From contig NC_135791.1 of assembly GCF_051106095.1 (NCBI RefSeq), positions 7,361,001 through 7,425,000 on the forward strand: a stretch of 64,000 bases of DNA, read 5' to 3'. Below the pieces are notes generated by a model. That model had not been told where the DNA came from and did not search any database. It saw only the letters and a list, made by a program, of their open reading frames with translations. The position numbers and the translations under genes were made by a program. Below are positions 13,101 through 22,454 of the stretch, piece by piece. The first letter of the stretch is position 1, and each line of letters starts with the position of its first letter. The DNA is from Pogona vitticeps (Eukaryota; Chordata; Lepidosauria; Squamata; Agamidae).

Positions 13101-13292
13101 CTTCTTGATATTCTCCTGGATGACTCTGAATTGACCTCTGAGAAATTCAGGCAGTGGAAAGAACAGCATCAGGAGCTCTACCAGGAAATCCAGGCATGGT
13201 GGGCCAAGAAAGTGAGCCAAGAGAATGGCGCAAGAACAGACTGTGTCTCTGGCAAGAACCCAGGGGATCTTATTTTGGCGGCTGCTCCATAA
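1116..13292 (+). CDS. CNKSR1: CNKSR1, connector enhancer of kinase suppressor of Ras 1 (3' half, 10 exons)
   Basis: Scaffold protein of Ras-Raf-MAPK and Rho signalling at the plasma membrane. Coding exons: 1116-1303, 1930-1960, 2818-2990, 4964-5037, 6746-6817, 7787-7860, 9091-9155, 11121-11259, 11414-11598, 13080-13292 (stop TAA 13290-13292). All have AG/GT borders and the phases join without a break, giving about 403 residues. Exons 3-6 encode a PH domain that begins DCDGWLLKKK, with the core WKRFWFVLKGQTLYWY and the closing helix LADLSMWVSRLI. After it come the acidic stretch CYSETEAEDPEDD and a C-terminal coiled-coil-like segment containing SEKFRQWKEQ, both close to human CNKSR1 as remembered. 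The SAM, CRIC and PDZ domains of the family must lie left of the window. The C-terminal tail after the coiled coil is short and differs from human. Exon borders are by eye; gene identity is very secure. Confidence 0.95.
2193..2545 (-). mobile_element. CR1 LINE, 3' end (antisense)
   Basis: Read on the minus strand it encodes RFRLNLRGEKNFLTARAVRQ, then WNQLPRELVSAPTLEAFKK and DNHLEDML, the conserved C-terminus of CR1 ORF2. The 3' UTR follows, including the complement of GAAGTTGGAAGGCCATCAAGTCCAACC. It sits in the CNKSR1 intron between exons 1930-1960 and 2818-2990. Confidence 0.85.
2570..2695. mobile_element. Palindromic MITE of the 'CAGTGGTTCCCAACC' family
   Basis: The left arm starts CAGTGGCTCCCAACTTTGGG and contains GGACTGCCATTCCCAGAAGCC; the right arm carries GGTTTCTGGGAGTTGCAGTCC. 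The two arms are roughly inverted copies of each other. Sister fragments occur at about 42404-42525 and 57538-57610. Confidence 0.55.
3136..3553. mobile_element. Tc1/mariner-type MITE, 'CAGTGGTGCC' family, copy 1
   Basis: Starts CAGTGGTGCCTCGCATAGCG and ends with the complement GCAAGGCACCACTG, with TA on both sides (3134-3135, 3554-3555). 418 bp, GC-rich and self-complementary inside; no coding sequence. In a CNKSR1 intron. Confidence 0.85.
3793..4010 (+). mobile_element. Penelope-like element fragment with hammerhead-ribozyme core
   Basis: The stretch 3859-3912 has the layout of the hammerhead ribozymes known from Penelope-like retroelements. CTGAAGA is at 3869-3875, a stem-II strand GCC follows, its partner GGC is just before GAAAC at 3900-3904, and TTCCT (3864-3868) can pair with AGGAA (3908-3912). 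Downstream GAAAAACCTCCAGAACATGG and CCTACAACAACCATTGGATCC are typical of this terminal repeat in squamates. The fragment looks old and degenerate. Confidence 0.55.
5325..5460. mobile_element. Palindromic MITE fragment ('CCAGATGTTGTTGGACTACAACTCCC' type)
   Basis: The left arm has CCAGATATTGTTGGACTAGAACTCC; the right arm GGTTGCAGTCTGGCAACATCTGGAGGGCC is its rough inverted copy. Other weak copies lie at about 12553-12630, 20565-20670, 38205-38312 and 49618-49735. Confidence 0.45.
6440..6600 (+). mobile_element. tRNA-derived SINE, old copy
   Basis: Contains GGTATGATAGTTACTG..., GGACATGGATTCAGGTCCTCAG, GATTGGGTGACCCAGGACTGCTGCCTG and AACCTAACCTACTTCACAGAGTTTTGAAGATAA. This is the body of the common squamate tRNA SINE that is better preserved at 29449-29660. 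Confidence 0.5.
7285..7480. mobile_element. Palindromic MITE ('AGATGGGCACAG' type)
   Basis: The two arms are near-inverted copies: GATGGGCACAGTTCG... with GCAGGCACCCACTCAGAGGCAG on the left, and CTGCCTCTGAGTGGGTGCC...CGAACAC...CCCATCTT on the right. A related right end is at about 55470-55627 (GAGTGGGTGCCTGC ... GCCCATCTCTAG). Confidence 0.55.
9285..9480 (-). repeat. Common interspersed repeat, 'CCCAAGGCGGCTTAC' type
   Basis: Contains TTTGTGCCCCGCCTTTCTCC and GACCCAAGGCGGCTTACGTCG, the complement of the 3' end of an abundant squamate LINE/SINE group. Similar copies occur at 17536-17790, 26325-26480, 30640-30830 and 32040-32130. Exact family not resolved by eye. Confidence 0.5.
9870..10400 (+). 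mobile_element. LINE 3' portion (L2/CR1 group), old
   Basis: The text TTACCGGCTGCTGGTCTGTTTTC..., CTTAAGATCTTCAAGCGAGGC and ATTGTGAAATGCGCTCCCTTAAGAA is the decayed C-terminal and 3' UTR region of an abundant amniote LINE. The 3' end reads ATGAGCCGCCTTGGCTCCCTTCACC followed by an AATT-rich tail. Confidence 0.45.
12071..12494. mobile_element. Tc1/mariner-type MITE, 'CAGTGGTGCC' family, copy 2 (left end worn)
   Basis: The right end GCGAGGGACCACTG is followed by TA (12495-12496). Inside are repeated TTGTCTTGCGA blocks and ATTCGTTCCGCGG, the same text as copy 6 at 46141-46433. The left terminal bases are no longer recognisable. Confidence 0.7.
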
Positions 13293-13935
13293 ATCCTTTG
13301 TCAGCAGGATACAGTATGTGTGCGCTGCAGGATTCGAAGTGTCCAGGCAGTGGTGTACTTATGTAATTTTAGACTCTGGACCTGTGGGGTTCCCCTGCAA
13401 AAATGAGGTAAGATGTATTGGGGGGGATTCTCCTCCTCGTTATTTTGGATGGGGCCCCAGACCTTTGACCCAACGTCTTGCCCTGACAATGCTGTTGGCT
13501 CTTGAGGGAATCTCTCATTTTGGAGAGTTCACTGGATAACAAAGAACTTTTTGCTGAGCTGAGAGAAGAGGAAGTGAGTTCAAGGCATGGTAAATATCTT
13601 GATGTTAAAAAGAGCAATAACAGAAAACATTCTAAACAATGCAAACGTGAAGCTCAGCCCAAAAGGACCACACGGCTGCTTGTGTTATCAACAAATGGAC
13701 ATGAAAAGGTCAGCATTCAAAGCTACTTAAGGGTGCCTTCGTTAAAGGTCTTTGAAACATGTTTCAAGTTGAAACTCCTTCAGGTGTCTTTAACTAAGAA
13801 GAGGTACATAATAGTAAATCATTGTTTTACATTTTTAATGATGGTAGGAACTGGTTTTTGGTTAAAAGGCTTGGGATAAATATGCAAGACTAGATGAAAT
13901 CTTATTATTTGTATTAATAAATGATTGGAACAAGT
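13293..13935 (+). other. CNKSR1: Probable CNKSR1 3' UTR
   Basis: The sequence downstream of the CNKSR1 stop has no conserved reading frame. It contains AATAAA at 13916-13921, the first good polyadenylation signal after the stop. An open frame over 13502-13879 shows no family resemblance and is taken as chance. The 3' end is inferred only from the signal. Confidence 0.45.
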
Positions 13936-16900
13936 TTTTTTTTAAAAAAGGAAAGAGTCAGGTCTGTCATACATTCATTTCTATGCTCACGTTTACCTTA
14001 TCTTCAGAATAACTGCTTGCAAATGTCTTGTCATATAATATACATCTCATGTGACCATGAATTATAAATCTGGTGAAATAGGGCTGAGTACATACGGTCT
14101 TGCCAACAGCCTTGGATCAGAACGCCCATCAGTCTAGCCAGAATAGGAAATGGGGAGGGATGATGGAAGTTATAGTCCCTCAACAGCTGGAGGGCCACAT
14201 ACACTCCCATAGAGATGAGTCAACAAAGCAGCTTGTTTCCATTGTTAAATCCACTTTCGTAGAGCAGAATCATCCTTTGGTCTTCTGTAGTCCTCTCTGA
14301 AATCTAGCATTGGCCTGAATGGTGTTCCATCTTTCCACTGAAACTTCTTCAGTACCAGCCCGGACCAGTGGCAGGTTTGAAGGAGGCCCTGGCTGAACCC
14401 TTTGGCAGACTTCTTCCTAGGTAGGTTTACAGAAACTTATTTGAAAGAAGCAGCAAAGATTTTAAGTGGTGCTGGACTTAGAGATGGGGGTATTCGTATT
14501 TGTATATGAATATGAATATCCCCCCCCACAGGTGGAGATAATGAGAGTCGAGCCTCGTCATCCTGCCTTCTACCAGGACTGGCTGATCTATCACAAGCAA
14601 CAGAGGGATAGGAAAGCTCATCATCTACTCTTGCTTCTGGGCACTGTGAGAAATTCAGCAGCCTTCCATATTTGTAGTGTTTTAGAGTTCCTCTAAAGGC
14701 ACATGACTCTGAATTCTGTTTTGACTCATAGATCGCACAGCTGCCTTTTAAAAAAAAATATTGAGCACAGGCGTCATTCCACTTTTAGTCCTCAAAAGAA
14801 TCCTTTGAGGTACACATGGGAAGTAGAAAGTCCTTTGACGCTAACCTTTTCATGATATTTTACACAAAAGAACACTTTTCATCTCTTTCATTGTTCCCCA
14901 AGGCGGCTGGTGACAACATTACAAGCACAAACATTTGCTAAAGCAACTTAAAATGGACGGATTTATAACTAACGAGAATAGAGATCGTCTCATAATAAAA
15001 GATAACGAAAGACTAGAAGAAATAAAAGGCATAGCTGGTCAACAGGAGTTCGGTTATAGTCTACTCTTCCATGCTGACTTTTTGCTGAGAGAAAGAGAGA
15101 ACATAAGCAGTAGTAGTTGGTACACCAAGTAGTACTCAGTGCTCTGGCCAGGGATTGGGGTGAGGGAGGAGAAGCGGTGGAGGCTTGAAATGGAGTGCCG
15201 GACCAGTGGAGATTGGTGGCTCGGATGTTCTAGATTAGTGGACCAGTCCTAACTTTACCGCAACCATCCAAAATACTGAACTCTTATCTCCCAACATAAT
15301 TTCAACACCTTGGGTGGCTCTTCCTTTAAGATTCAGGCTTCATATTGACACTCTATACCCGTGATGGCATATCTTTTTGAGCCCGAGTGCCCAAACGGAG
15401 GGGGAAAAAACCGAGCAGGTAGTGATGGTGGCAGAAGCAAGAATCCCGTGCACGGAGGTTCCTCCAGACCCCACTCTGGATCCGCCTCCAGTTGTGCCCA
15501 ACCCCCACCACTGCCTATAGCTTGGCTGGCCTGCCAGCGCCAGCTGCTACAGATTCTGGCTCGCCGCCTGTCAGGGTGGTATCACTGCGGCTGCAGCTGC
15601 CTCCTCAGGTTTGGCTGCCGGGGGTAGCGATCCAACCACTTATGGCTTGCGTGCCCCAAAGAGAGGGCTCTGCGTGCCAGCTGTGGCCCACGTGCCATAG
15701 GTTCGCCATCGCTGCTCTACATGTTCATCCAGTGCATTCATGGATCTCTACAGAAGAGTCGTGTCATCATCTCTAATGCAGTGCTTTTGACTGCGACATC
15801 GAACCCACTACCCAAGAGGGCGCAATAAAAGGCGTTGATTTTGGTTTAAGGAAGATCTTCTTGCGCTGCTGGGGGGAAAAACGTAGACCGTGAGTTTAGG
15901 ATGACCCAACTGGCTTGCTCCCCAACTGGCCTCCAAGGCTTGTTGACTTAGTGTGGAGGTGTTTGTATGTGGTTTATGCGCATAATACTTGATCAGGAGG
16001 TAGTGCAGGAAAGCAACCTTGCCTGTCATAGTCTCTCACGCACAAATACTGTGTCAGCTGCGCCATGGCCTGTGACACCACAGTCCGCTCCCTTCAGGTT
16101 CTGGGCCTGAAATCTCACGGAAGAGGTTGACCTGCGAACCCTGCTCCCCACGGGCCACTCAGTCACCTGTCCTAGGTGCGAAGTGGAGGCCATAAGTGGA
16201 CCATTGCTCAGTCAGCTGTTTCGGCGCGAAGCCTTGTATGGTACTTCCAGGCCCTCATTTGCTCTCCCTTCTTACCTTCTTTCACTTCACACAAAAAGGA
16301 CTTCATTATTTTAAACAGAAGCGTCCTCTAAAACAGAAGATCGTCTTTCTGAGATGTGTTTATTTTGGCAGTCAAGGGTCTGAAACTTCCTCCCAGTTAA
16401 CCGTTAACGCCTTCCCTTTTCCAGCACCCACCCATCAATGAGTAACTAGGGAGGAATGTTTGTGACACAACACGGCACAAAGGAACCAGAAAAAGCTTCG
16501 ATTCAATTCCGAATCCTTGTGGGCTTTTGTTGTTGCTGCTCTTTTGCTATGTTACTATCTCTTTGCTTGATAATATTGACGATATTTAGCATTTCAAAAT
16601 AAAGTAAGTACAACTTGTTTTTGTTACAAAGCAGTGCTGAAAAAATAAATGAATCTAGTCCAACACCAAGGATGATCCTGTTTGGACTGCATCCCTCCCC
16701 CCAATTCAGCACCGGCAGTTGCAAGTTAGGGCTGGAGGAATTTAACAGTCTCCACCCTGGCTTTGCATTCTTGATCCACAAATCCGACATGCCTAATTGA
16801 AATGACTTTGGCAGTAGTATTATGCACATTTACCTGGGAGCAAACCCAGGAAAGGCAATGGGGCTTACTTATGTAATGGCAGACATGGAAGTGGATTAAT

Positions 16901-17245
16901 CCATGTCAACCAATGAGGAGCAGGCATTTTGTACAGCTAATGGTTGTTAATTGCCCATTTTAAACCAAACCTCCCGTAAATACTTCGCATTATTGCAAGG
17001 GATAGCTTGCAATAATGTGCTGTTCCGGAGAAAACCCATTCTCTCTCAGCTACTGTAAGGACTGCTGCTAAGCTCAGAGGGAACAGGAACACTTACAAGT
17101 GGTGACTGATTATTTCATAGCCCCTCCAAGCAGAATCCCCTGGAGTTTTAATTTTAGATGCCCTGGTTCCATCACAGCACCTTTTACAAGAAAACACATA
17201 AGCCGCCTAGAGTGGTCTTTTAGACCAGATGGGCGGGGTATAAAT

Positions 17246-17285
17246 CAAACAAACAAACAAACAAACAAACAAACAAACAAACAAA

Positions 17286-17371
<86 letters not shown>
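17246..17371. repeat. Compound (AAAC)n(AAAT)n microsatellite
   Basis: About 9 AAAC units pass directly into about 22 AAAT units. It forms the tail of a retroelement whose 3' end (GCCTAGAGTGGTCTTTTAGACCAGATGGGCGGGGTATAAATC) lies at 17203-17245. Confidence 0.9.
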
Positions 17372-17372
<1 letters not shown>

Positions 17373-18534
17373 AGCAAAGATTGACTGCTTTAACAACTGA
17401 GTTGCCTTCTCCGGGGCATCTCTCATGCTAAAAGGAGTCCATGTACAAATATGAAAAAGAATTAAACCAGTATTATGTTAAAAATGGTAAAGACTGCAGT
17501 ATATCACAACAATTTCAGTAACAGAAAATTATCATGATTTATTTAAAATATTTTTACCCCACATTTCTCCTTAGAAGGACCCAAGGCCTCTTACATCATT
17601 CAAAAGGCAATATTTCAAAGCTACAAACAGTACCTATGCAAATATGAAAAAAAAAATTAAACCAGTACTATATTAAACACAGTAAATAAAAGCAGCAGAT
17701 CACAATGGATTAAAAAACTCCTCTCAAACTGCCACTCACTAAGGAAAAGCCTACCTGAAGAAAAAAGTCTTCAGCTGCCTATATAACCATAATATGAGAG
17801 AACCTCCACCTGGCTTTTTGGTGAAGAAGGCCTGTCTCTATCCTAATTAATCCCCCTATATTTCCTGTTTACATAAAAACTATTGCTACCTTATTCTAAA
17901 GTTGGTTTCACTCACTGCCTTTTAGGTTTACTGTGAAAATTTGTGGAAATACACATCTTATTGTTATTAACCGTATTGTTTAGATGCCCACATGATTCTT
18001 TAATCTCTAACATATACATGATATATTCACTGTCAACTTTGAAGGAAAAGAAGCAATTGATTTGCATATGTGCATAATATCGGTAGAAATACAGTGCATC
18101 TCAACATAATGAAAAAACTATTTATTTTATTTTATTTATTTATTTAACTCATATGCCGCCCACTCTACCCAAAGGTCTCTGGGCAGCTTACAACAATTAA
18201 AATACAATTAAAATACAATAAAAGATAAAATGATTAAAATACAATTAAATTAAATACAATTCACTGAGCAGGGGCAAATTCTCGACAGGCGACCTCAGTG
18301 CTTCTTCCTGCTCTCCTTTTCTATGGCTCTTTCTACTTTTGAAGCAGATTTGGGTTGGACAGCAATTCAGAGACATGTTTCCAAACAGAGGGCTGCTCCT
18401 TGTAAAGAGAACACATGGTCACCCTGAACACAATACTTTCCTCATTACTTTCACATTGAAAATCAAGTCAGTCATCGCCAAACCAGGAATACTGGGGTGG
18501 ATGGTGGTATCCTGCCTCATACAGAGAGGGATCA

Positions 18535-18660
18535 TCATCACCTTAGAACGGCAGAGCTGGAAGGGACCCTACTGGTCATCAAGTCCAGCCCCCGGTCAAG
18601 AAGGCACAGTGGGGAATTGAACTCCCAGACAGATCTCTAAACCACTGAGCTATCTAGCAA
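18535..18660 (-). mobile_element. tRNA-like SINE fragment, antisense
   Basis: On the minus strand it reads AGATAGCTCAGTGGTTTAGAG (A box) and GGGAGTTCAATTCCC (B box). It is joined to GGGGGCTGGACTTGATGACC, a common 3' flank of this class. It lies just downstream of the claudin stop. Confidence 0.5.
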
Positions 18661-18730
18661 AGGTTTCATTCCAAGAGCCACTGACCCACCTTCTTCTTCC
18701 AACCAGCTGCACCCAACGTCTTCTGCTGCT

Positions 18731-19330
18731 CTAATAATCTAGTCTGTAGGGCACAGGTAGATTCCTTAAGCTGTGTTCCTTCTTTCTGTGGAAACCAGTG
18801 GCCAAACACACCCCAGCCAAGATCTCGGCTGCTCCTCCACTCCAACCTAGATAGATGCATGTTCCAAGTTGGTATTTGTCCTCAGGCGAGACCTCTGGAT
18901 CCGTAAAGTCCGCTAGTGTTCGGTATGCCATGAAGGATGTAGCACAGAGGTATAAGCCTCCAGAGAAGACCTGCAAGAGCCCGGAGCCTCCTATAAGGCA
19001 GTAGTTTGGGTGGCCTGACCACCAACGTGTCCCGGCATGGGAAAGAAAGTAACCTGAAAAGCCCGCAAGCACTGAGACGACAGACAACGCCCTCACCATC
19101 TGAACAGGCCAGGAAAGGGCCATTTCCTCTGAAATAGGTTGACATACTTTGTTTTGTAGGCTGGTGACCTCCACGCAGCTCTCCCAGAGGCCATCGCTGA
19201 AGAAGACATCTTGAGGGAAGCCAGGTCTTCGGGGAAACTCACGCCATTGTGGCGTTATCGTAGCGGCCAGCATCAGGACCCACCCCATGGGTGCCAACAC
19301 CAAGCCAAACACTATGGCGCCAGTTGCCAT
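18731..19330 (-). CDS. Single-exon claudin-family protein, complete (199 aa), identity unassigned
   Basis: Four-span membrane protein of the claudin (PMP22/claudin) family, which forms tight-junction strands between epithelial cells. The frame is uninterrupted from ATG at 19330 to the stop at 18731. Seen in the protein: hydrophobic segment 1 at about residues 5-25; first extracellular loop with the family signature W29, G47-L48-W49, C52 and C63; further membrane segments at about 78-98, 112-132 and 157-178. The segment before the last span (DKYQLGTCIYLGW) resembles the claudin pattern of a charged residue followed by LG..LYLGW. The tail ends RLDY instead of the usual YV for PDZ binding. The gene lies head-to-head with CEP85 and tail-to-tail with CNKSR1, in the place of human CATSPER4. 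Being intronless is common among claudins. I could not match it to a named mammalian claudin; an intact frame and signature argue for a working gene. Confidence 0.88.
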   Translation of the reverse strand: MATGAIVFGLVLAPMGWVLMLAATITPQWREFPRRPGFPQDVFFSDGLWESCVEVTSLQNKVCQPISEEMALSWPVQMVRALSVVSVLAGFSGYFLSHAGTRWWSGHPNYCLIGGSGLLQVFSGGLYLCATSFMAYRTLADFTDPEVSPEDKYQLGTCIYLGWSGGAAEILAGVCLATGFHRKKEHSLRNLPVPYRLDY

Positions 19331-19496
19331 AGCCCCCTTTTAAAAAGGGCAAATATCTCTTCTAGGTGGAATCTGAGGTGATCGTTGAGGATAGAATCGC
19401 AAGCAGGAAAACGATTCGTCTTTTCTAAACAAAAGCTTAATCTTGGACTTGTCCGGCTCCCAGAATGGGACAGAATAGGAATCCAAGTTGCTGGGC

Positions 19497-19502
19497 TTTA
19501 TA
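19497..19502 (-). promoter_or_regulatory. Possible TATA box of the claudin gene
   Basis: Read on the minus strand this is TATAAA followed by GCC. It lies about 165 bp upstream of the claudin ATG, a reasonable distance for a TATA box plus a short 5' UTR. No other evidence of a start site is visible. Confidence 0.25.
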
Positions 19503-20004
19503 GTTTTGGTCGCTGCATCACCTCATTACACTCTCGCACTTCCACAGCACAATTTACACAACCTGGAAAGGAATTTACTTCCTGAGGTATGAATGATGTG
19601 GCAGAAATAAATCAAAGCGACTCCGTTTTAGTTAACCGTTAATGTTGTTGCTCCTTCTATTTCTGGACCTCTTCTGTGGCGAGTCATAATGAAGGTCTTT
19701 AATCATTAAAAAGCAACATGTCGGTGCTATAAATAGCTATCTGTCTTGAATCAGCATACTCATTGACTTGTCTTTAGATTTAAAGCCAACAATATCCATT
19801 AGTTATATTTAATATTCATTCTATTAACAGCAAGTTAGCATCATAAATAATGATTTTTTTTAATTCCCCAAATTATGCCGATAACGTATGGAGTTCTTGT
19901 AAAATTAGAAATACCATTTGAAATAAGATATTTTAAAGTTTGCATTTGAAGCTAAGATTTGTTCTCTCTACAAATAAATATGTATTGGATGCAGCTTTAT
20001 ATAC

Positions 20005-20090
20005 ATCCCTTTTCAGCCTTTTGGCTAAGATTAAGTGTACTGCATATTGCAAATTATGACATTATCTCAATTTTTGAGACGTCCCTGCAG
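20005..20090 (+). pseudogene. U2 snRNA-like fragment
   Basis: The stretch CAGCCTTTTGGCTAAGAT is nearly the same as the 5' end of U2 snRNA (CGGCCTTTTGGCTAAGATCAAGTGTA), and AAGTGTA follows. About 30 bases on, TTATCTCAATTTTTGAGACGTCC can be aligned loosely with the U2 stretch TTATCAGTTTAATATCTGATACGTCC. The second half of U2 (Sm site and 3' stem-loops) is not recognisable. It is therefore a decayed, 3'-truncated copy, not an active gene. Confidence 0.55.
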
Positions 20091-20270
20091 CTGTGAGACT
20101 GATGTAGAAGAAAGACACAGCAAGAAGTCAAACATTTCAGAGGCATGGAGAAATTAAGTACATGCAACCAAACTGTTGGAGACCTCGAAGATTATCTAGC
20201 CTTGGGGAGGAGAGGCTCTGGTTTGCAGACAATCCTTATCAAGTGAGAATTATATCTTTTCAGTTCAGGT

Positions 20271-20520
20271 ACAAGTATTTAGCTGGCTGGATAGTTCAGT
20301 GGTTGAGGTATCTGGCTGGGGAGTGAAAGGTTGGGGGTTCGATTCCCCCACTGGGCCTCCTGGGAGAAGAGCCAGCCTAGGTAGCCTTGGGCAAGCTGTA
20401 CAGTCTCACAGCGCCCCTAGTGGAAGGGAATGGTAGTACACATCTGAGTATACTCATTAGTGTACCTGGAAAATTCTGAAACATCAGTCAGAATTGATTT
20501 GATGGCACACATGTGCACAT
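20271..20520 (+). mobile_element. tRNA-derived SINE with BovB-like tail (Sauria type)
   Basis: A tRNA-like head carries an A-box-like TAGTTCAGTGG and a B-box GGTTCGATTCC. The body ends in GTCAGAATTGATTTGATGGCACAC, which resembles the BovB-derived tail of Sauria SINEs. Old copy with scattered changes. Confidence 0.6.
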
Positions 20521-20989
20521 GTATTTAGGCTTAGTTACACTACAGTATGGATGGGCAAAGTGTTGGGTTTCCAGACATTTTGGACTGTAACTCCCAGCAT
20601 TTCTCATCATTGGCTACGCTGGCTAGGGCTGATGGGATCCGTAGTCAAACATCTGGAGCACCACACCCGACCCTCCCTTGAAGAGGATTGGGACTTAAGC
20701 ATCGGGGTAAAATGCTTGAATTCTGCAAAAATTATTCTACTTTCTCTCCCTCTTTGGATTCTGGCCATAAAACAATTTTTAAAAATGCAATAAAATTTGC
20801 AAATAATATAAACCAAGATTTATGGATTCCATAACCCCTCTAGTAGGGCAGATAAAAGCAATATTTTCCCCCCAAAAAATCGATTTAAATTTTAAAGAAC
20901 CCATTTTTAAATTTCAGTTGTCAAAAACTTTAAAAATCGTGATTTTTTTCCCCCCTGGCCCGCCTTCGAATTCTATCCTCTTCCCCAGA

Positions 20990-21386
20990 GTGCATTCATT
21001 GGCTGCTGCCCCGGCCAATCGTATCCGGCGGCTGAAAGAGTGACAGCGAGGCAAGGCCCCTCCCTCGGAGTGTGGAACAGGACGCGGCGCCCCGCCGCGG
21101 GAAAAAAAAAAAAAGAGAGAGCCGCCGGACTTTCAACGGTCGCGGCGCGAGAGGGGCGGGGCCGTGGGCGTGTCAACAAGGGAGAAGGCGGGCTATCGCG
21201 AGCCCTTCCCTCCCTCCCTCGTTCTAACGGCCGCTGCGCATGCGTGCTAGGAGGTTTTGCTGGCTGAGGCGATTTAATAGTTTCTTTCTGCGCTGAGTTC
21301 GTAGCGAACTATTGTCAACCCCCTCGCCCCGAGTGTCCCGCCAAACGGAGGGGTTTTCGCCCGCGGAGTCCTCAGTTATACTCCAG
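20990..21386 (+). promoter_or_regulatory. CEP85: CpG-rich promoter and non-coding first exon of CEP85
   Basis: A short GC- and CpG-rich island stands in AT-rich surroundings. It contains CCAAT at 21015-21019, a GC box GGGGCGGGGC at 21153-21162 and a palindromic NRF-1-type site TGCGCATGCGTG at 21235-21246. A splice donor (CAGAG followed by GTAATA) at 21387 makes the end of a non-coding first exon plausible. The island lies about 3.6 kb before the first recognised CEP85 exon and about 1.7 kb from the divergent claudin ATG; housekeeping-type architecture fits CEP85. Confidence 0.65.
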
Positions 21387-22454
21387 AGGTAATAAAAATG
21401 CAGTATTTATTTATTAATTATTTTATTTATTTATGATAGATATTTCTCCTCTCTCTGTGGGGAGGGGGGGTCCAGTCGTGACCCTGTTTAACTTTTCCTC
21501 AGGCACTAATAATCTGGTGTAACAACCACGCTTGGGCTGAAACGGTGAGGCAGGAGAGGGTCAGGGTTTGCTGCCTGCCCTCCCTCTTTAGGGCTCCTCT
21601 CTCTACCTCACCGCTTGCCTCCCCCCGCTTCCTGCTGCACCACGTGGTCACTTTGGGGGGGCAGGGGTCCCCCTCCTGGGCAGTGACGTAAACGAACATC
21701 ATCATAACGGAACCATGAGCTCCCAGAAGGCGACGATCCTAAATTAACCCCAAGGGGATCCCTAGGGTGTTAGGTTCATGGCGTGTCAATCCTTGCTTTG
21801 CAACCTATATTTTACATGCATATATTAAGGAAAGAAGGGGGGATCTTAGAGGGTGCCCAGAAAGCTGCATAACTTTTTTTATTGGGCGGGAGGGGTTTGC
21901 TACAGAGTGAAGCAAAGATAATTTAAATAAATAAAAAGTGATCGGCAATATTACACTTCATGGCAACATTTGTTCCAGTGCAGGGTTGTCTTAAATTTCC
22001 CAGGGAAAGGAGAACGTGATGTATTGGATGTTTTGGATTCTGTTCTGTAAAAAAAGATGGTGCCACAGTAAATCTGTTTACTCACATGTACTGACTGTTT
22101 TTCTGTGAAATAAGCCAGAATTCTGCATAACTTCAGATTATTGCACTGCTTGATGGTACACACAGTCAGTTTGTTTCTACTTTGCTTTTTGCAGCTGGTA
22201 TGACTGCCAAACAAAGCAAGAAGGGTGCATTTAGCATGTTGTCCCAGCTGGGGATAGGGGCACGTAGCGGTTACCACCAAACAGTCTTGAAATTATAAAG
22301 CAAAAGAGAGCTTGACTAGCAATTCTGGATTATAAAGGGCATGATAAATCAGATTTCCCAGGTTACGTGACATTGTAAACCCTGGACAGGCAACTGTAGC
22401 CCTCCAGATGATTTTGATCTGCAACCCATCACAATTGGCTGGCTAGGGCTAGTA

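Larger units (their letters stand above)
13936..18730. other. Intergenic DNA between CNKSR1 and the claudin gene
   Basis: No host exon is recognised here. It holds a degraded hAT-like palindrome at about 15360-15720 (right end CCATAGGTTCGCCATCGCTG), a LINE 3' end with tetranucleotide tail at 17200-17371, several 'CCCAAGG' repeats at 17536-18260, and an antisense tRNA-like SINE fragment at 18535-18660. The rest is unassigned. Confidence 0.6.

Noticed and set aside
12801-13220. 139-codon minus-strand open frame
   Set aside because: It is antisense to the last CNKSR1 exon, with no recognisable family.
16390-16410. HNF1-like site GTTAACCGTTAAC, similar text at 19634
   Set aside because: The half-sites are in the wrong arrangement for a consensus HNF1 palindrome, and the first copy is far from any promoter.
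20270-20350. Possible tRNA gene (A and B boxes)
   Set aside because: No full cloverleaf; the boxes belong to the head of a SINE that continues to 20520.
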